A stretch of DNA of 64,000 bases from Hymenobacter nivis (lineage in GTDB: Bacteria; Bacteroidota; Bacteroidia; Cytophagales; Hymenobacteraceae): NCBI RefSeq assembly GCF_003149515.1, contig NZ_CP029145.1, positions 3,410,001 to 3,474,000 on the forward strand. The letters are read 5' to 3'. This document shows positions 43,557 to 51,140 of the stretch, in pieces. Position 1 is the first letter of the stretch; each line of letters begins with the position of its first letter. Position numbers and translations under genes: made by a program. The notes beneath the pieces are model-generated. The model saw only the letters and a list, made by a program, of their open reading frames with translations. It was not told the DNA's origin and did no database searches.

Positions 43557-45425
43557 ATGTTTCCTTCCTCCGAATACGACGTGATTGTAGTGGGCGCCGG
43601 CCACGCCGGCTGCGAGGCCGCCGCCGCCGCCGCCCGCCTGGGCTCGCGGGTGCTGCTGGCCACCATGAACCTGAACACCATCGCCCAGATGTCGTGCAAC
43701 CCGGCGATGGGCGGCGTGGCCAAGGGCCAGATTGTGCGCGAAATCGACGCGCTGGGCGGCCAATCGGGGCTCATCACCGACCAAACCATGATTCAGTTCC
43801 GGATGCTGAACCGCTCGAAGGGCCCCGCTATGTGGAGCCCGCGCGCGCAGAGCGACCGGATGCGCTTCGCCGAAGCCTGGCGCCTGGCCCTGGAAGGCAT
43901 CCCGAACGTGGATTTCTGGCAGGAATCGGTAACGGGCCTGCTGGTGGAAAACGGGGCCGTGGCGGGCATCGTCACCCAGCTCGGTATCGAGTTCAGGGCC
44001 CCGGCGGTGGTACTCACTAACGGTACATTTCTGAACGGGCTCATCCACATCGGCGAGAAAAACTTCGGCGGCGGGCGGGCGGCCGAGAACGGCAGCCGCG
44101 GCCTGACGGAGCAGCTGGTGGCGCTGGGCTTCGAGGCCGGGCGCATGAAAACCGGCACCCCGCCCCGCGTGGACGGCCGCAGCCTGGACTATTCCAAAAT
44201 GGAAGTGCAGGCCGGCGACGCCGTGCCCGGCAAGTTCTCGTACCTGGATACCGAGCCGCTGGCCCAGCAGCTGCCCTGCTACATCACGTACACCAACGAG
44301 CGGGTGCATGATATTTTGCGCGAAGGGTTCGAGAAGTCGCCCATGTTCCAGGGCCGCATCAAGGGCCTGGGGCCCCGGTACTGCCCGAGCGTGGAGGACA
44401 AAATCAACCGCTTTGCCGACAAGGACCGCCACCAGATTTTTGTGGAGCCCGAGGGTTGGAGTACCGTGGAGTGCTACGTGAACGGCTTTTCGAGCAGCCT
44501 GCCCGAGGACGTGCAGTACCGGGCCCTGCGCGCTATCGTGGGCTTCGAAAATGCCAAGATGTTCCGCCCCGGCTACGCCATCGAGTACGACTACTTCCCG
44601 CCCACGCAGCTGCGCGCTACCCTGGAAACCAAGCAGGTAGCGGGCCTCTACTTCGCGGGCCAGATCAACGGCACCACCGGCTACGAGGAAGCCGCCTGCC
44701 AGGGCCTGATGGCCGGCATCAACGCCCATAACAAGGTGCAGGGCCGCGAGCCGTTCGTGCTTTCGCGCAGCGAGGCCTACATCGGCGTGCTGATTGACGA
44801 CCTCGTAAACAAGGGCACCGACGAGCCCTACCGCATGTTCACGAGCCGCGCCGAGCACCGCCTGCTGCTGCGCCAGGACAACGCCGACCTGCGCCTCACG
44901 CCGCTGGGCCACGCCCTCGGGCTGGCCTCGGACGAGCGCCTGGTGCGGGTGCAGCGCAAGCAGGCGCAGGCCACCGAAGCGACCGAGCTGCTGAGGGATT
45001 TTGCCATCGAGGCCCCCGCCATCAACCCGCTGCTGGGGGCCCTGGGCTCGGCCGAAATCCACGAGCGCACCCGCGCCATCAACCTGCTGCGCCGCCCCAA
45101 CCTGGAGCTGGCCGACTTAGCCGGGGCCCTGCCCGCGCTGGCCGAGGCCCTGGCCGGCTTCGACGCCGAGGCGCTGGAGCAGGCTGTCATCGGCATCAAG
45201 TACGAGAGCTATCTGGTGAAGGAGCAGCAGCAGGCCGTCCGGATGCTGGAGCTGGAAAACTTCGTCATTCAGGGTCGGCTCGACTACAAGGCCATGCCCG
45301 CCCTCAGCCACGAGGCCCGCGAAAAGCTACTGAAGATTCAGCCCGAAACGCTGGGCCAGGCCAGCCGCATCAGCGGCATCTCGCCGGCCGACGTGTCGGT
45401 GCTGATGGTGTATTTGAACCGCTAG
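43557..45425 (+). CDS. mnmG: tRNA uridine-5-carboxymethylaminomethyl modification enzyme MnmG (GidA)
   Basis: 622 residues from the ATG at 43557; the frame opens earlier, but this start gives the family N-terminus before the FAD motif [11 protein letters not shown]. GidA signatures follow: [21 protein letters not shown] (in two parts), [26 protein letters not shown] and [20 protein letters not shown] (in two parts). With MnmE and folate it modifies wobble U34 of several tRNAs. The name gidA comes from its place next to oriC in E. coli; here a DnaA-box-rich region starts 2.9 kb downstream. A strong hairpin follows the stop. Confidence 0.97.
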   Translation: MFPSSEYDVIVVGAGHAGCEAAAAAARLGSRVLLATMNLNTIAQMSCNPAMGGVAKGQIVREIDALGGQSGLITDQTMIQFRMLNRSKGPAMWSPRAQSDRMRFAEAWRLALEGIPNVDFWQESVTGLLVENGAVAGIVTQLGIEFRAPAVVLTNGTFLNGLIHIGEKNFGGGRAAENGSRGLTEQLVALGFEAGRMKTGTPPRVDGRSLDYSKMEVQAGDAVPGKFSYLDTEPLAQQLPCYITYTNERVHDILREGFEKSPMFQGRIKGLGPRYCPSVEDKINRFADKDRHQIFVEPEGWSTVECYVNGFSSSLPEDVQYRALRAIVGFENAKMFRPGYAIEYDYFPPTQLRATLETKQVAGLYFAGQINGTTGYEEAACQGLMAGINAHNKVQGREPFVLSRSEAYIGVLIDDLVNKGTDEPYRMFTSRAEHRLLLRQDNADLRLTPLGHALGLASDERLVRVQRKQAQATEATELLRDFAIEAPAINPLLGALGSAEIHERTRAINLLRRPNLELADLAGALPALAEALAGFDAEALEQAVIGIKYESYLVKEQQQAVRMLELENFVIQGRLDYKAMPALSHEAREKLLKIQPETLGQASRISGISPADVSVLMVYLNR

Positions 45426-45441
45426 GCGGCGGTTGCACTCC

Positions 45442-45493
45442 CGGGCCGGGCGGCCGGGGCCCCGCAAGCGGTGGGGCCCCGGCCGCCCGGCCC
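45442..45493. terminator. 22-bp GC hairpin after mnmG
   Basis: The run from CGGGCCGGGCGG to GGGGCCCC pairs exactly, 22 bases, with its complement around GCAAGCGGT. No T tract follows; instead a TACCTTTG promoter box starts 7 bases later. It probably insulates mnmG from the methyltransferase gene. Confidence 0.6.
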
Positions 45494-45500
45494 GCCCGTT

Positions 45501-45508
45501 TACCTTTG
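45501..45508 (+). promoter_or_regulatory. -7 box (TACCTTTG) of the methyltransferase gene
   Basis: An exact TAnnTTTG match 86 bases before the GTG at 45595, directly after the mnmG hairpin. Confidence 0.55.
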
Positions 45509-45594
45509 CCGCGTTAGGCGTCGCGTTGCGGCGGGCGTGGCCCGGGCTTTGTCCGGCCGGCTCCGCGCAGCCCGCTCCCCAATTTGCACAGCCT

Positions 45595-46506
45595 GTGAAC
45601 TACGAGAAAATAGAAAAATGCCCGGTTTGCGGCAAAACCGAGTTTCGCAACAAGCTGGTGGTGGAAGACCGCACCGTGAGCCACGAGAGCTTCGCCGTGG
45701 TAGAGTGCGTGGCCTGCGGGTTTCAGTTTACCAACCCGCGCCCGGGGCCCGCTGACATTGGGCGCTACTACGAATCGGCGGCCTACGTGTCGCACAACAG
45801 CGGGGCCGCCGGCCTCGTGAACCAGGTGTACCGCCTGGCGCGAGTGTTCACCATGCGCAGCAAAGTACGCCTGCTGGGCCGCTACGCCCCCCAGCGCGGC
45901 CGCGTGCTGGACTACGGCTGCGGCACGGGCCACTTTTTGGCCGCGGCCCGGGGCGCCGGCTGGCAAGTGGCCGGCCTCGAACCCAACGCCGCCGCCCGCG
46001 CCGAAGCCACCCGGCGCGTGGGCCAGCCCATTGGGGCCCCCGAGGATTTGGCGACGCTGAAAGCAGGCTCGTTCGACGCCATCACCCTCTGGCACGTGCT
46101 TGAGCACGTGCATGCCCTCAACGAAACCCTGGCCCAGCTCGTGCGGCTGCTGCGGCCGGGCGGCGTGCTGCTCATCGCCGTACCCAACGCGGCCAGCTTC
46201 GACGCCCGGCACTACGGGGCCCGGTGGGCGGCCTACGACGTGCCTCGCCACCTCTACCACTTCGTGCCCGCCACCATGGCCCGGCTGCTCAAAAAGCACC
46301 GGCTGGCCCTGCGCGCCACCCTGCCCATGCCCCTCGACGCCTACTACGTGAGCCTGCTGAGCGAGCCTGCCACCGGCGGGGCCGGCCGCCTGCTGCGGGC
46401 CCTGCGCCTGGGCTACGCCTCCAACCGCGCCGCGGCCCGGCACGAAGGGCAATATTCGAGCCTGCTCTACGTAGCGGGACGGGCGGAGGGAGTTATTCCT
46501 AAATAG
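45595..46506 (+). CDS. SAM-dependent methyltransferase with N-terminal zinc ribbon
   Basis: 303 residues from a GTG at 45595. Upstream in-frame codons are low-complexity and overlap the promoter, so this start is favoured. A CPVCG...CVACG zinc ribbon occupies about 7-43. The class I methyltransferase fold follows: motif I VLDYGCGTGHFL near 103-114, ITLWHVLEHVHAL near 163-175 and LLRPGGVLLIAVPN near 185-198. These resemble methyltransferases that act on small molecules or cell-surface sugars (Methyltransf_23 type). The substrate is unknown. Confidence 0.85.
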   Translation: MNYEKIEKCPVCGKTEFRNKLVVEDRTVSHESFAVVECVACGFQFTNPRPGPADIGRYYESAAYVSHNSGAAGLVNQVYRLARVFTMRSKVRLLGRYAPQRGRVLDYGCGTGHFLAAARGAGWQVAGLEPNAAARAEATRRVGQPIGAPEDLATLKAGSFDAITLWHVLEHVHALNETLAQLVRLLRPGGVLLIAVPNAASFDARHYGARWAAYDVPRHLYHFVPATMARLLKKHRLALRATLPMPLDAYYVSLLSEPATGGAGRLLRALRLGYASNRAAARHEGQYSSLLYVAGRAEGVIPK

Positions 46507-46520
46507 AAAACCGCATATAA

Positions 46521-46618
46521 AAGAACGTCATGCAGCGCACAGCGAAACATCTTTCCGGCGCCAGTAATCATGATTAGTTACGCGGAAAATATGCTTCGCT
46601 GTGCGCTGCACAACGTGC
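46521..46618. repeat. Dispersed palindromic repeat, family A
   Basis: Left arm AAGAACGTCATGCAGCGCAC then AGCGAAACATCTTTCCG; right arm CGGAAAATATGCTTCGCTG then TGCGCTGCACAACGT; loop CAGTAATCATGATTAGTTA. The loop and right arm match the half copy at 9419-9478. Confidence 0.8.
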
Positions 46619-46680
46619 TGCTTTCTTTCTAATTCAGTGCCGACTCTACTAAATACCAATTGCTGACGACCAAAATAATC

Positions 46681-48321
46681 ATGGCTTTTCGCGTAGAACG
46701 ATGGCTGGCCGTGGCGGCCCTGGGGGCCCTGGCGAGCTGCGCAGCCGTGGCCCCGCCCCAGGGGGGCCCCCGCGACGTGACGTCCCCGCGCCTCATCAGC
46801 AGCGTGCCCGACAGCGCGGCCCGCAACGTGAAATTGCAGTCGGTGCGGCTCGTATTTTCGGAGTATGTGCAGGTGAAGGAGTTGAGTAAGAACCTGCTTA
46901 TCACGCCCCAGCTGCCGCCCGACAACAACTACAAATTGCGCGAGGACCGCAACACCGTCACGCTGCTTTTCGAAAAGCCGCTGGCCGACAGCACCACCTA
47001 CAGCTTCAACTTCCGCAATGCGGTGGTAGACATCACAGAGAGCCTGCCAGCCAAAAATGCCCGGTTGAGCTTCAGCACCGGGGCGATACTCGACTCCGGG
47101 GCCGTGCGCGGCACCGTCACGGACCTGCTCACGGCCCTGCCCACCCTCGACGCCAGCGTGGCCTTATTCCGCGTGGCCGATACGGCCGGCGTGCGCCGCG
47201 GCCGGCCCTATTACCTCACCCGCACCGACAAAAAAGGCCTTTATAACCTGGGCTTTCTGCGGGCGGGCGCGTACCGGCTCTACGCCTTCGTGGATAAAAA
47301 CACCAACAACCGCTTCGACGAGGGCGAGCGAATCGGCTACCTACCCGCGCCCGTGGTGGTGGGCCCCACGCCCCTCGTGGCCGACCTGCAGCTGACCCGA
47401 CCCGACCGCCGGCCGCCGCTGCTCACCACCCAAACCCCGGGGCCCAACGTGCTACGCGTGGTCTTCAACGAAGGGCTGGCCGCCGCCGCCCTGGCCCCGC
47501 TGCCCGCCCCCGACCCCGCCCGCACCCCCGCCCCCGAGGCCGTGCAGCTCACCGATGCGAGCCGCAACGTGCTGCTCTTCAAGTCGCCGGGCCTGGCCGA
47601 CGGCCGCTACCTGCTCACGGCCACCGACAGCAGCGGCAACGTGGCGCATGACACGCTGGCCGTGCGCTTCCCGGTGCCCGGCGCCGCCGCCCGCAAGACC
47701 GCGGCGCCGCTGGCCTACATCGTGGAGGGCAACCCCCGCAGCGTGTACCGCCAGGGCCGCGTGCGGCTGCAATTTCCGGTGCCGATACTGGCCGTGGCCG
47801 GCCGGCCGGTGGGCACGCTGGTGGAGGACTCGGTGCGCCGCCGCCCCCTGCGCCTGCCCGCCGACGGCACCTTCAACGCCGCCCGCACCGAGCTGACGGT
47901 GCTGCTGAACACCCAGGCCAAAAACCGCGTCGAACTCGTGCTTGACAGCACCGCCCTGCTGCCCGTAACCGGGCAGGCCCTGCGCTGGCCCCGCCGCCCC
48001 GTGCGCTTCGAGCCCGGCGAAGTAGACCCCGACGGCACGCTGTTCGGCACCGTCAAGACCGCGCGTAAAAGCTTCGTTTTGCAACTGCTCAACGACAAGT
48101 ACGAGGTGGTGCAGGCCCTGGCCTCGCCCTCAGGCAAGTACCGCTTCGAGCACGTGGCCCCCGGCAAGTACCGCCTGCGCGTGCTCGTGGATGCCAACGG
48201 CGACGGCCGCTGGGAAGGCGGCAACCCCGACCTGCTCACGCCCCCCGAGCCGGTGCTCTTGCTCCCCAAGGTGTTCCAGATGCGCTCGAACTTCGAAATC
48301 GAAGAACCCGTGGTGTTTTAG
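46681..48321 (+). CDS. Lipoprotein with N-terminal bacterial Ig-like domain
   Basis: 546 residues from the ATG at 46681 (a TTG lies 21 bases earlier). The lipobox is LASC near 18-21. After PPQGGPRD comes a Big_5-type Ig-like domain at about 35-140 (LISSVPDSAARNVKLQSVRL, LRLVF-like VRLVFSEYV), then carboxypeptidase-regulatory-like beta modules at about 150-235 (YNLGFLRAGAYRLYAFVDKN) and at the C-terminus (YRFEHVAPGKYRLRVLVDAN). It is a widespread Bacteroidota surface or periplasmic lipoprotein of unknown role. It is the last gene before the DnaA-box region. Confidence 0.85.
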   Translation: MAFRVERWLAVAALGALASCAAVAPPQGGPRDVTSPRLISSVPDSAARNVKLQSVRLVFSEYVQVKELSKNLLITPQLPPDNNYKLREDRNTVTLLFEKPLADSTTYSFNFRNAVVDITESLPAKNARLSFSTGAILDSGAVRGTVTDLLTALPTLDASVALFRVADTAGVRRGRPYYLTRTDKKGLYNLGFLRAGAYRLYAFVDKNTNNRFDEGERIGYLPAPVVVGPTPLVADLQLTRPDRRPPLLTTQTPGPNVLRVVFNEGLAAAALAPLPAPDPARTPAPEAVQLTDASRNVLLFKSPGLADGRYLLTATDSSGNVAHDTLAVRFPVPGAAARKTAAPLAYIVEGNPRSVYRQGRVRLQFPVPILAVAGRPVGTLVEDSVRRRPLRLPADGTFNAARTELTVLLNTQAKNRVELVLDSTALLPVTGQALRWPRRPVRFEPGEVDPDGTLFGTVKTARKSFVLQLLNDKYEVVQALASPSGKYRFEHVAPGKYRLRVLVDANGDGRWEGGNPDLLTPPEPVLLLPKVFQMRSNFEIEEPVVF

Positions 48322-48338
48322 CCATAGCAGTCCACATT

Positions 48339-48832
48339 AGTGGATAACTTTAGGCTATTTCCAGTTACTGAGGCCATTTTTGAGCGGTAATCCACCCGTT
48401 TTCCACCGGCTTATCCACATCCCTTTGCTCGGGGCCCCGTTTTGGTGGATAACCTGGGGGAAACCCACCGAACACAGGTGGATAACATGCGCACAACTTT
48501 ATTTGGTGGGGGAGGGCCCCCGTACAGGGCGCGCGGCCTGGGGACAACCGGGGATAACTCCCCCACCAGATATGCCCAATCCCCAACGGCCCCGCCCGGT
48601 GGATTGTGCGTATGTGGAGAACGTGGGGATAGGTGGAAAATCGAATCAACACGCTGATTTACAGATTAATGATATCCACATTGCCGGTGGATATCCGGTG
48701 GAAAACCCCCATATTACCCACAAGTTATCCGCACGGTGGATAACCCCGCCGAGTTGTCCACTTGTTAACGTCCCTAATAACTGGAAATAGAAAGGGTTTT
48801 TTTAGAAAAAAATTTAGTCAAAGTTTATCCAG
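48339..48832. promoter_or_regulatory. DnaA-box cluster 1
   Basis: The exact box TTATCCACA is at 48411-48419. Boxes one base off: AGTGGATAA 48339, GGTGGATAA 48444, 48477 and 48735 (reverse strand), ATATCCACA 48672, TTATCCGCA 48725. Weaker ones: TAATCCACC 48388, TTTTCCACC 48399, GGTGGAAAA 48632 and 48697, GGTGGATAT 48686, TTGTCCACT 48753, TTATCCAGG 48824. Both orientations occur. By composition only about one such exact 9-mer would be expected in several hundred kilobases of this GC content. Confidence 0.8.
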
Positions 48833-48934
48833 GTGGAAAACTCCCGGCTCCCGCTTCGGCTTGGCCCGCCGGCCGTGGCCCCCGGGCTGGGTTGGCCGAG
48901 GGCCCCGGCCGGGCGGTTAGTGCGGTTTCGAAAG

Positions 48935-49029
48935 CAGTGTAGGGGCGGGGCCTGCCCCCGCCTGGGCGTTTGCGCCAATCCACCGATTCCGTTCAACGAC
49001 GGGCGGGGGCAAGCCCCGCCCCTACACTG
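48935..49029. repeat. Palindromic repeat family C, copy 2, inside the origin region
   Basis: CAGTGTAGGGGCGGGGCCTG and CCCCCGCC pair with GGCGGGGGCAAGCCCCGCCC and CTACACTG. The inner word CGTTCAACGACGGGCGGG resembles the same part of the copy at 16172-16269. It lies between DnaA-box clusters 1 and 2. Confidence 0.65.
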
Positions 49030-49042
49030 ACTCCCAAACGCG

Positions 49043-49073
49043 GTTATCCCCGTACTTATCCACTTTATCCCCA
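49043..49073. promoter_or_regulatory. DnaA-box cluster 2
   Basis: TTATCCACT at 49056 and TTATCCCCA at 49065 are each one base from the consensus; TTATCCCCG starts at 49044. All three point the same way and lie within 13-45 bases of the start of the DUF4385 gene, so DnaA binding could also affect that gene. Confidence 0.65.
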
Positions 49074-49085
49074 TCGGGCCCCCCA

Positions 49086-49580
49086 ATGCCGTTCGATTAC
49101 ACCCTCGATTTCGCTGCCGTTGATTTCCGCCAGCACCCCGAACTGTACCGCGTGGGGCGCGGCGAGCAGGGCGTACTGCTGGTGCAGCCCTACAAGGGCG
49201 AAATCCTGCCCCACTGGCGCTTCAAAGACGCGGCGGCGGCCATGGCCTCGTCGGAAGCTATTTGGGGCCTGTTCGAGGCGTATTTGAAGGCCGACGACTT
49301 TGTGGGGGCCGACATGGCGCGCAAGTTTTTGCAGATGGGCTTCACCCGGGCCCGGCGCTACGCCAACCACCGCGGTGGCAAGAAATACGCCGGCCCCGTA
49401 CCCGCTAGCAAAAAAGGCCAGTCCGGGGCCCACGGCCGCGCCGAGCTGCCCCGCACCGCCGCGCCCGACCCCGACAAAATTGCCGCCGCCGAAATCTTCG
49501 GCCGGGAGTGGGACGAGGCCAGGGCCCACCCCGACTACGTGCGCCAGAAAGACGCTTTCATCGCCCGCTACGGCAAGTAG
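49086..49580 (+). CDS. DUF4385 family protein
   Basis: 164 residues, basic and soluble. The family pattern is clear: VDFRQHPELYRVGRGEQGVL, then PYKGEILPHWRFK near 40, DFVGADMARKFLQMGFTRAR near 75-94 and RRYANHRGGKKYAG. A charged linker precedes a helical end (EWDEARAHPDYVRQKDAFIA). The family is widespread and its role unknown; the many Arg/Lys/His around RRYANHRGGKK could suit nucleic-acid binding, which is only a guess. It lies between DnaA-box clusters. Confidence 0.85.
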   Translation: MPFDYTLDFAAVDFRQHPELYRVGRGEQGVLLVQPYKGEILPHWRFKDAAAAMASSEAIWGLFEAYLKADDFVGADMARKFLQMGFTRARRYANHRGGKKYAGPVPASKKGQSGAHGRAELPRTAAPDPDKIAAAEIFGREWDEARAHPDYVRQKDAFIARYGK

Positions 49581-49622
49581 CCGGGGCCCCCGGGCCAACG
49601 CCGGGGCCCCGCGCCCCGTTCT

Positions 49623-49630
49623 TACCTTTG
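49623..49630 (+). promoter_or_regulatory. -7 box (TACCTTTG) of the 161-residue protein gene
   Basis: An exact TAnnTTTG match 25 bases before the ATG at 49656. Confidence 0.6.
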
Positions 49631-49655
49631 CGCATCACTTTTACTTACCAGCCCA

Positions 49656-50141
49656 ATGGCAACCATTCAGCCCTCCAGCATCGAGGAAAACGAAATTACC
49701 CTGGGCACCGGCATGGGCCTGCTGCGCTTCGGTGCCACCATGGACGAGGTGCGCACCCTGGTGGGCGAGCCCGAGGAAATCGAGGAATCGGAAGACGAAG
49801 ACGAGTTTGAGCACCAGGAGTGGGTGTACCACGAGGAGGAATACCTCGTGTCGCTGTACTTCGACCGCGAGGACGACTTTCGCCTGAGCTGCATCGAAAC
49901 CGACAACCCCAACATGCGCCTTTTCGGCGAAATCATCCAGGGCCAGCCGCTCGAAAAGATCCAGGAGCTGATGCAGCGCAACGGCGTGGCCGACGCGGAA
50001 GTGGAAACCATGGATGGTGGCGAGATGCGCCTGAGCTATGAGCAATCGATGATTGATTTGTATTTCGACGAGGGCTTGCTGCAGTTCGTCAACTTCGGCG
50101 TATTCATCAACGACGAGCTGGAAGTACAGTGGCCCAAATAG
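49656..50141 (+). CDS. Acidic cytoplasmic protein of unknown function
   Basis: 161 residues, very acidic (IEESEDEDEFEHQEWVYHEE). It begins with a short helical or strand-rich segment with GTGMGLLRFGATMDEVRTLV, a motif seen at the start of small proteins that carry a repeated MGxLxFGMTxxEV element, and a second such element may be GEIIQGQPLEKIQELMQRNG. I cannot assign a family. It has its own TACCTTTG promoter and lies between DnaA-box clusters 2 and 3. Confidence 0.75.
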   Translation: MATIQPSSIEENEITLGTGMGLLRFGATMDEVRTLVGEPEEIEESEDEDEFEHQEWVYHEEEYLVSLYFDREDDFRLSCIETDNPNMRLFGEIIQGQPLEKIQELMQRNGVADAEVETMDGGEMRLSYEQSMIDLYFDEGLLQFVNFGVFINDELEVQWPK

Positions 50142-50151
50142 GTTCCCTAGG

Positions 50152-50194
50152 TTATCCACAAAATAGCCCTTTTTCGCTGTGGATAAGTGGATAA
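50152..50194. promoter_or_regulatory. DnaA-box cluster 3
   Basis: TTATCCACA at 50152-50160 and its exact reverse TGTGGATAA at 50178-50186 face each other across 17 bases; AGTGGATAA at 50186-50194 shares one base with the second. Two perfect boxes and one near-perfect box within 43 bases is the densest point in the window. Confidence 0.82.
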
Positions 50195-50273
50195 CTAGGT
50201 GAAAACGGCCTGTTTACCGTTGGATTTGAATGTTAGTGGTCAACGTTTTCTTCCACCCGCCGGCCCAAAAGCA

Positions 50274-50308
50274 AAAGAGGCTGTCCGCTGAACCGGGCAG
50301 CCTCTTTC
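50274..50308 (+). terminator. Terminator hairpin after DnaA-box cluster 3
   Basis: AAAGAGGCTG pairs with CAGCCTCTTT around a loop that itself holds CCGG words, followed by CTG. It ends transcription of the 161-residue protein gene before the AT-rich island. Confidence 0.75.
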
Positions 50309-50370
50309 TGCTGGGGCAGCAACCGAAAACGATACTGCAACGGGCCATCGGGCGGGTGATAGCGGAGTAG

Positions 50371-50580
50371 TTTTATCAGAAAATATATTTAAATATATAT
50401 TTTCTGATCGTTAACCATTCACCTAGCTTTTGCTATGAAAAAAGTTCGGCAATGGTCTAAACCAAGGTGCTAAACTCGTTATTTAATATAATGATTTTGA
50501 GGAAAAATTATTGGATAAATATATTGTTAATCAATTATTTATGCATGAAATAAAAATAAATTCTAAGTCTGATTAATAAA
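50371..50580. other. AT-rich island with a 34-bp palindrome, candidate unwinding element
   Basis: About three quarters of the bases are A or T, against about one third elsewhere. At 50375-50408 ATCAGAAAATATATTT is followed by its near-complement ending TTTTCTGAT. Further on are TTATTTAATATAATGATTTTG and TTATTGGATAAATATATTG type tracts. It begins 177 bases after the strongest DnaA-box group and ends at the insertion sequence. It fits a duplex-unwinding element, or a piece of foreign DNA. Confidence 0.6.
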
Positions 50581-50625
50581 GCTAATTCGGAAGTGTGTGT
50601 TAAGTTACTGCCCGTAGGCGAGGCG

Positions 50626-50633
50626 TAAATTTG
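50626..50633 (+). promoter_or_regulatory. -7 box (TAAATTTG) of the transposase gene
   Basis: An exact TAnnTTTG match only 3 bases before the ATG at 50637. If it is used, the transcript would begin at or just around the start codon. Confidence 0.5.
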
Positions 50634-50636
50634 GCT

Positions 50637-51140
50637 ATGGATTACCTGAGTTTGCGCGAGCGGCCCCGCCAGTTTCTGGCCCTGACCAGCCTGCGAGCGG
50701 CGGAGTTTGACGACTTGCTGACCGACTTTGCCCCGGCCTGGGAGCGCCACCACCGCTACCACACCCTGGAAGGAACCCAACGGGCGTTCCCCGCCCACCG
50801 CGAGCGGGCCAACGCTGTGCTGGCGGGCAGCGATATAAAGCTCTTTTTTCTGCTCACCTACCTCAAAAGCAACGCCTTGCAAGAGCACCAGGCCGCCAGC
50901 TTTGGCATTTCGCAAGCGCGCGTCAGCCACTTGGCTACCGCCCTGCTGGGCGTGCTCAACCAGGTGCTGGCCCGGCGCGGGCTGCTGCCCGTGCGCGACG
51001 GCGGCGAGTTGGCTCAGCGCCTGGCTAACCACCCGGAGCCGGTCTTTGCCTACGACGGGGTCGAGCGGGGCGTACCACGTAACACGGACCGGGAGGCCCA
51101 GGCGGAGGAGTACAGCGCCAAAAAAAAGCGCACCGCGTGA
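50637..51140 (+). CDS. IS5-type transposase, N-terminal frame
   Basis: 167 residues from the ATG at 50637 (TTG at 50631 also in frame). It holds the helix-turn-helix of DDE_4 transposases (LFFLLTYLKSNALQEHQAAS, then FGISQARVSHLATALLGVLN) and the first catalytic part FAYDGVERGV. It ends EEYSAKKKRTA at a TGA. Eight consecutive A at 51120-51127 form a slippery site; a -1 shift there joins this frame to the next, giving YSAKKK-AHRVKNMTL, which matches the usual YSGKKKRHTVKN of the family. The fused protein would be 316 residues. Confidence 0.8.
   Translation: MDYLSLRERPRQFLALTSLRAAEFDDLLTDFAPAWERHHRYHTLEGTQRAFPAHRERANAVLAGSDIKLFFLLTYLKSNALQEHQAASFGISQARVSHLATALLGVLNQVLARRGLLPVRDGGELAQRLANHPEPVFAYDGVERGVPRNTDREAQAEEYSAKKKRTA

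Larger units (their letters stand above)
48322..49085. other. 764-base non-coding gap, left part of the origin region
   Basis: No gene is seen. It holds DnaA-box cluster 1, an 11-bp inverted repeat (TGGTGGGGGAG at 48504 and its complement at 48558-48568), an AT tract at 48790-48828, one family C palindrome and DnaA-box cluster 2 just before the next gene. Confidence 0.75.
48335..50580. other. oriC: Probable chromosomal replication origin (oriC) region
   Basis: Three groups of DnaA-box-like 9-mers lie in the gaps around two small genes: 48339-48832, 49043-49073 and 50152-50194. Exact TTATCCACA occurs at 48411, 50152 and (reverse) 50178; many others differ by one base. AT-rich tracts suited to strand opening lie at 48790-48828 and 50371-50580. 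mnmG (gidA), a classic origin neighbour, is about 3 kb to the left. dnaA is not in the window, which is common outside Firmicutes and Proteobacteria. Genes to the left run toward this region, which is not the usual bias, so the call needs a skew test. Confidence 0.72.
50142..50636. other. 495-base non-coding gap, right part of the origin region
   Basis: In order: DnaA-box cluster 3, a terminator hairpin, a highly AT-rich island with a large palindrome, and the left end of an insertion sequence. No gene was seen. Confidence 0.75.

Noticed and set aside
43524..45062. A 512-codon minus-strand frame opposite mnmG
   Set aside because: MnmG on the plus strand has full family signatures; the opposite frame shows no motif and only reflects codon bias.
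48335..48832. The TTATCCAC repeats as a CRISPR array or plasmid iterons
   Set aside because: Spacing is irregular, both orientations occur and the unit is 9 bases, so it is not CRISPR. Iterons are direct and evenly spaced beside a rep gene, and none is seen.
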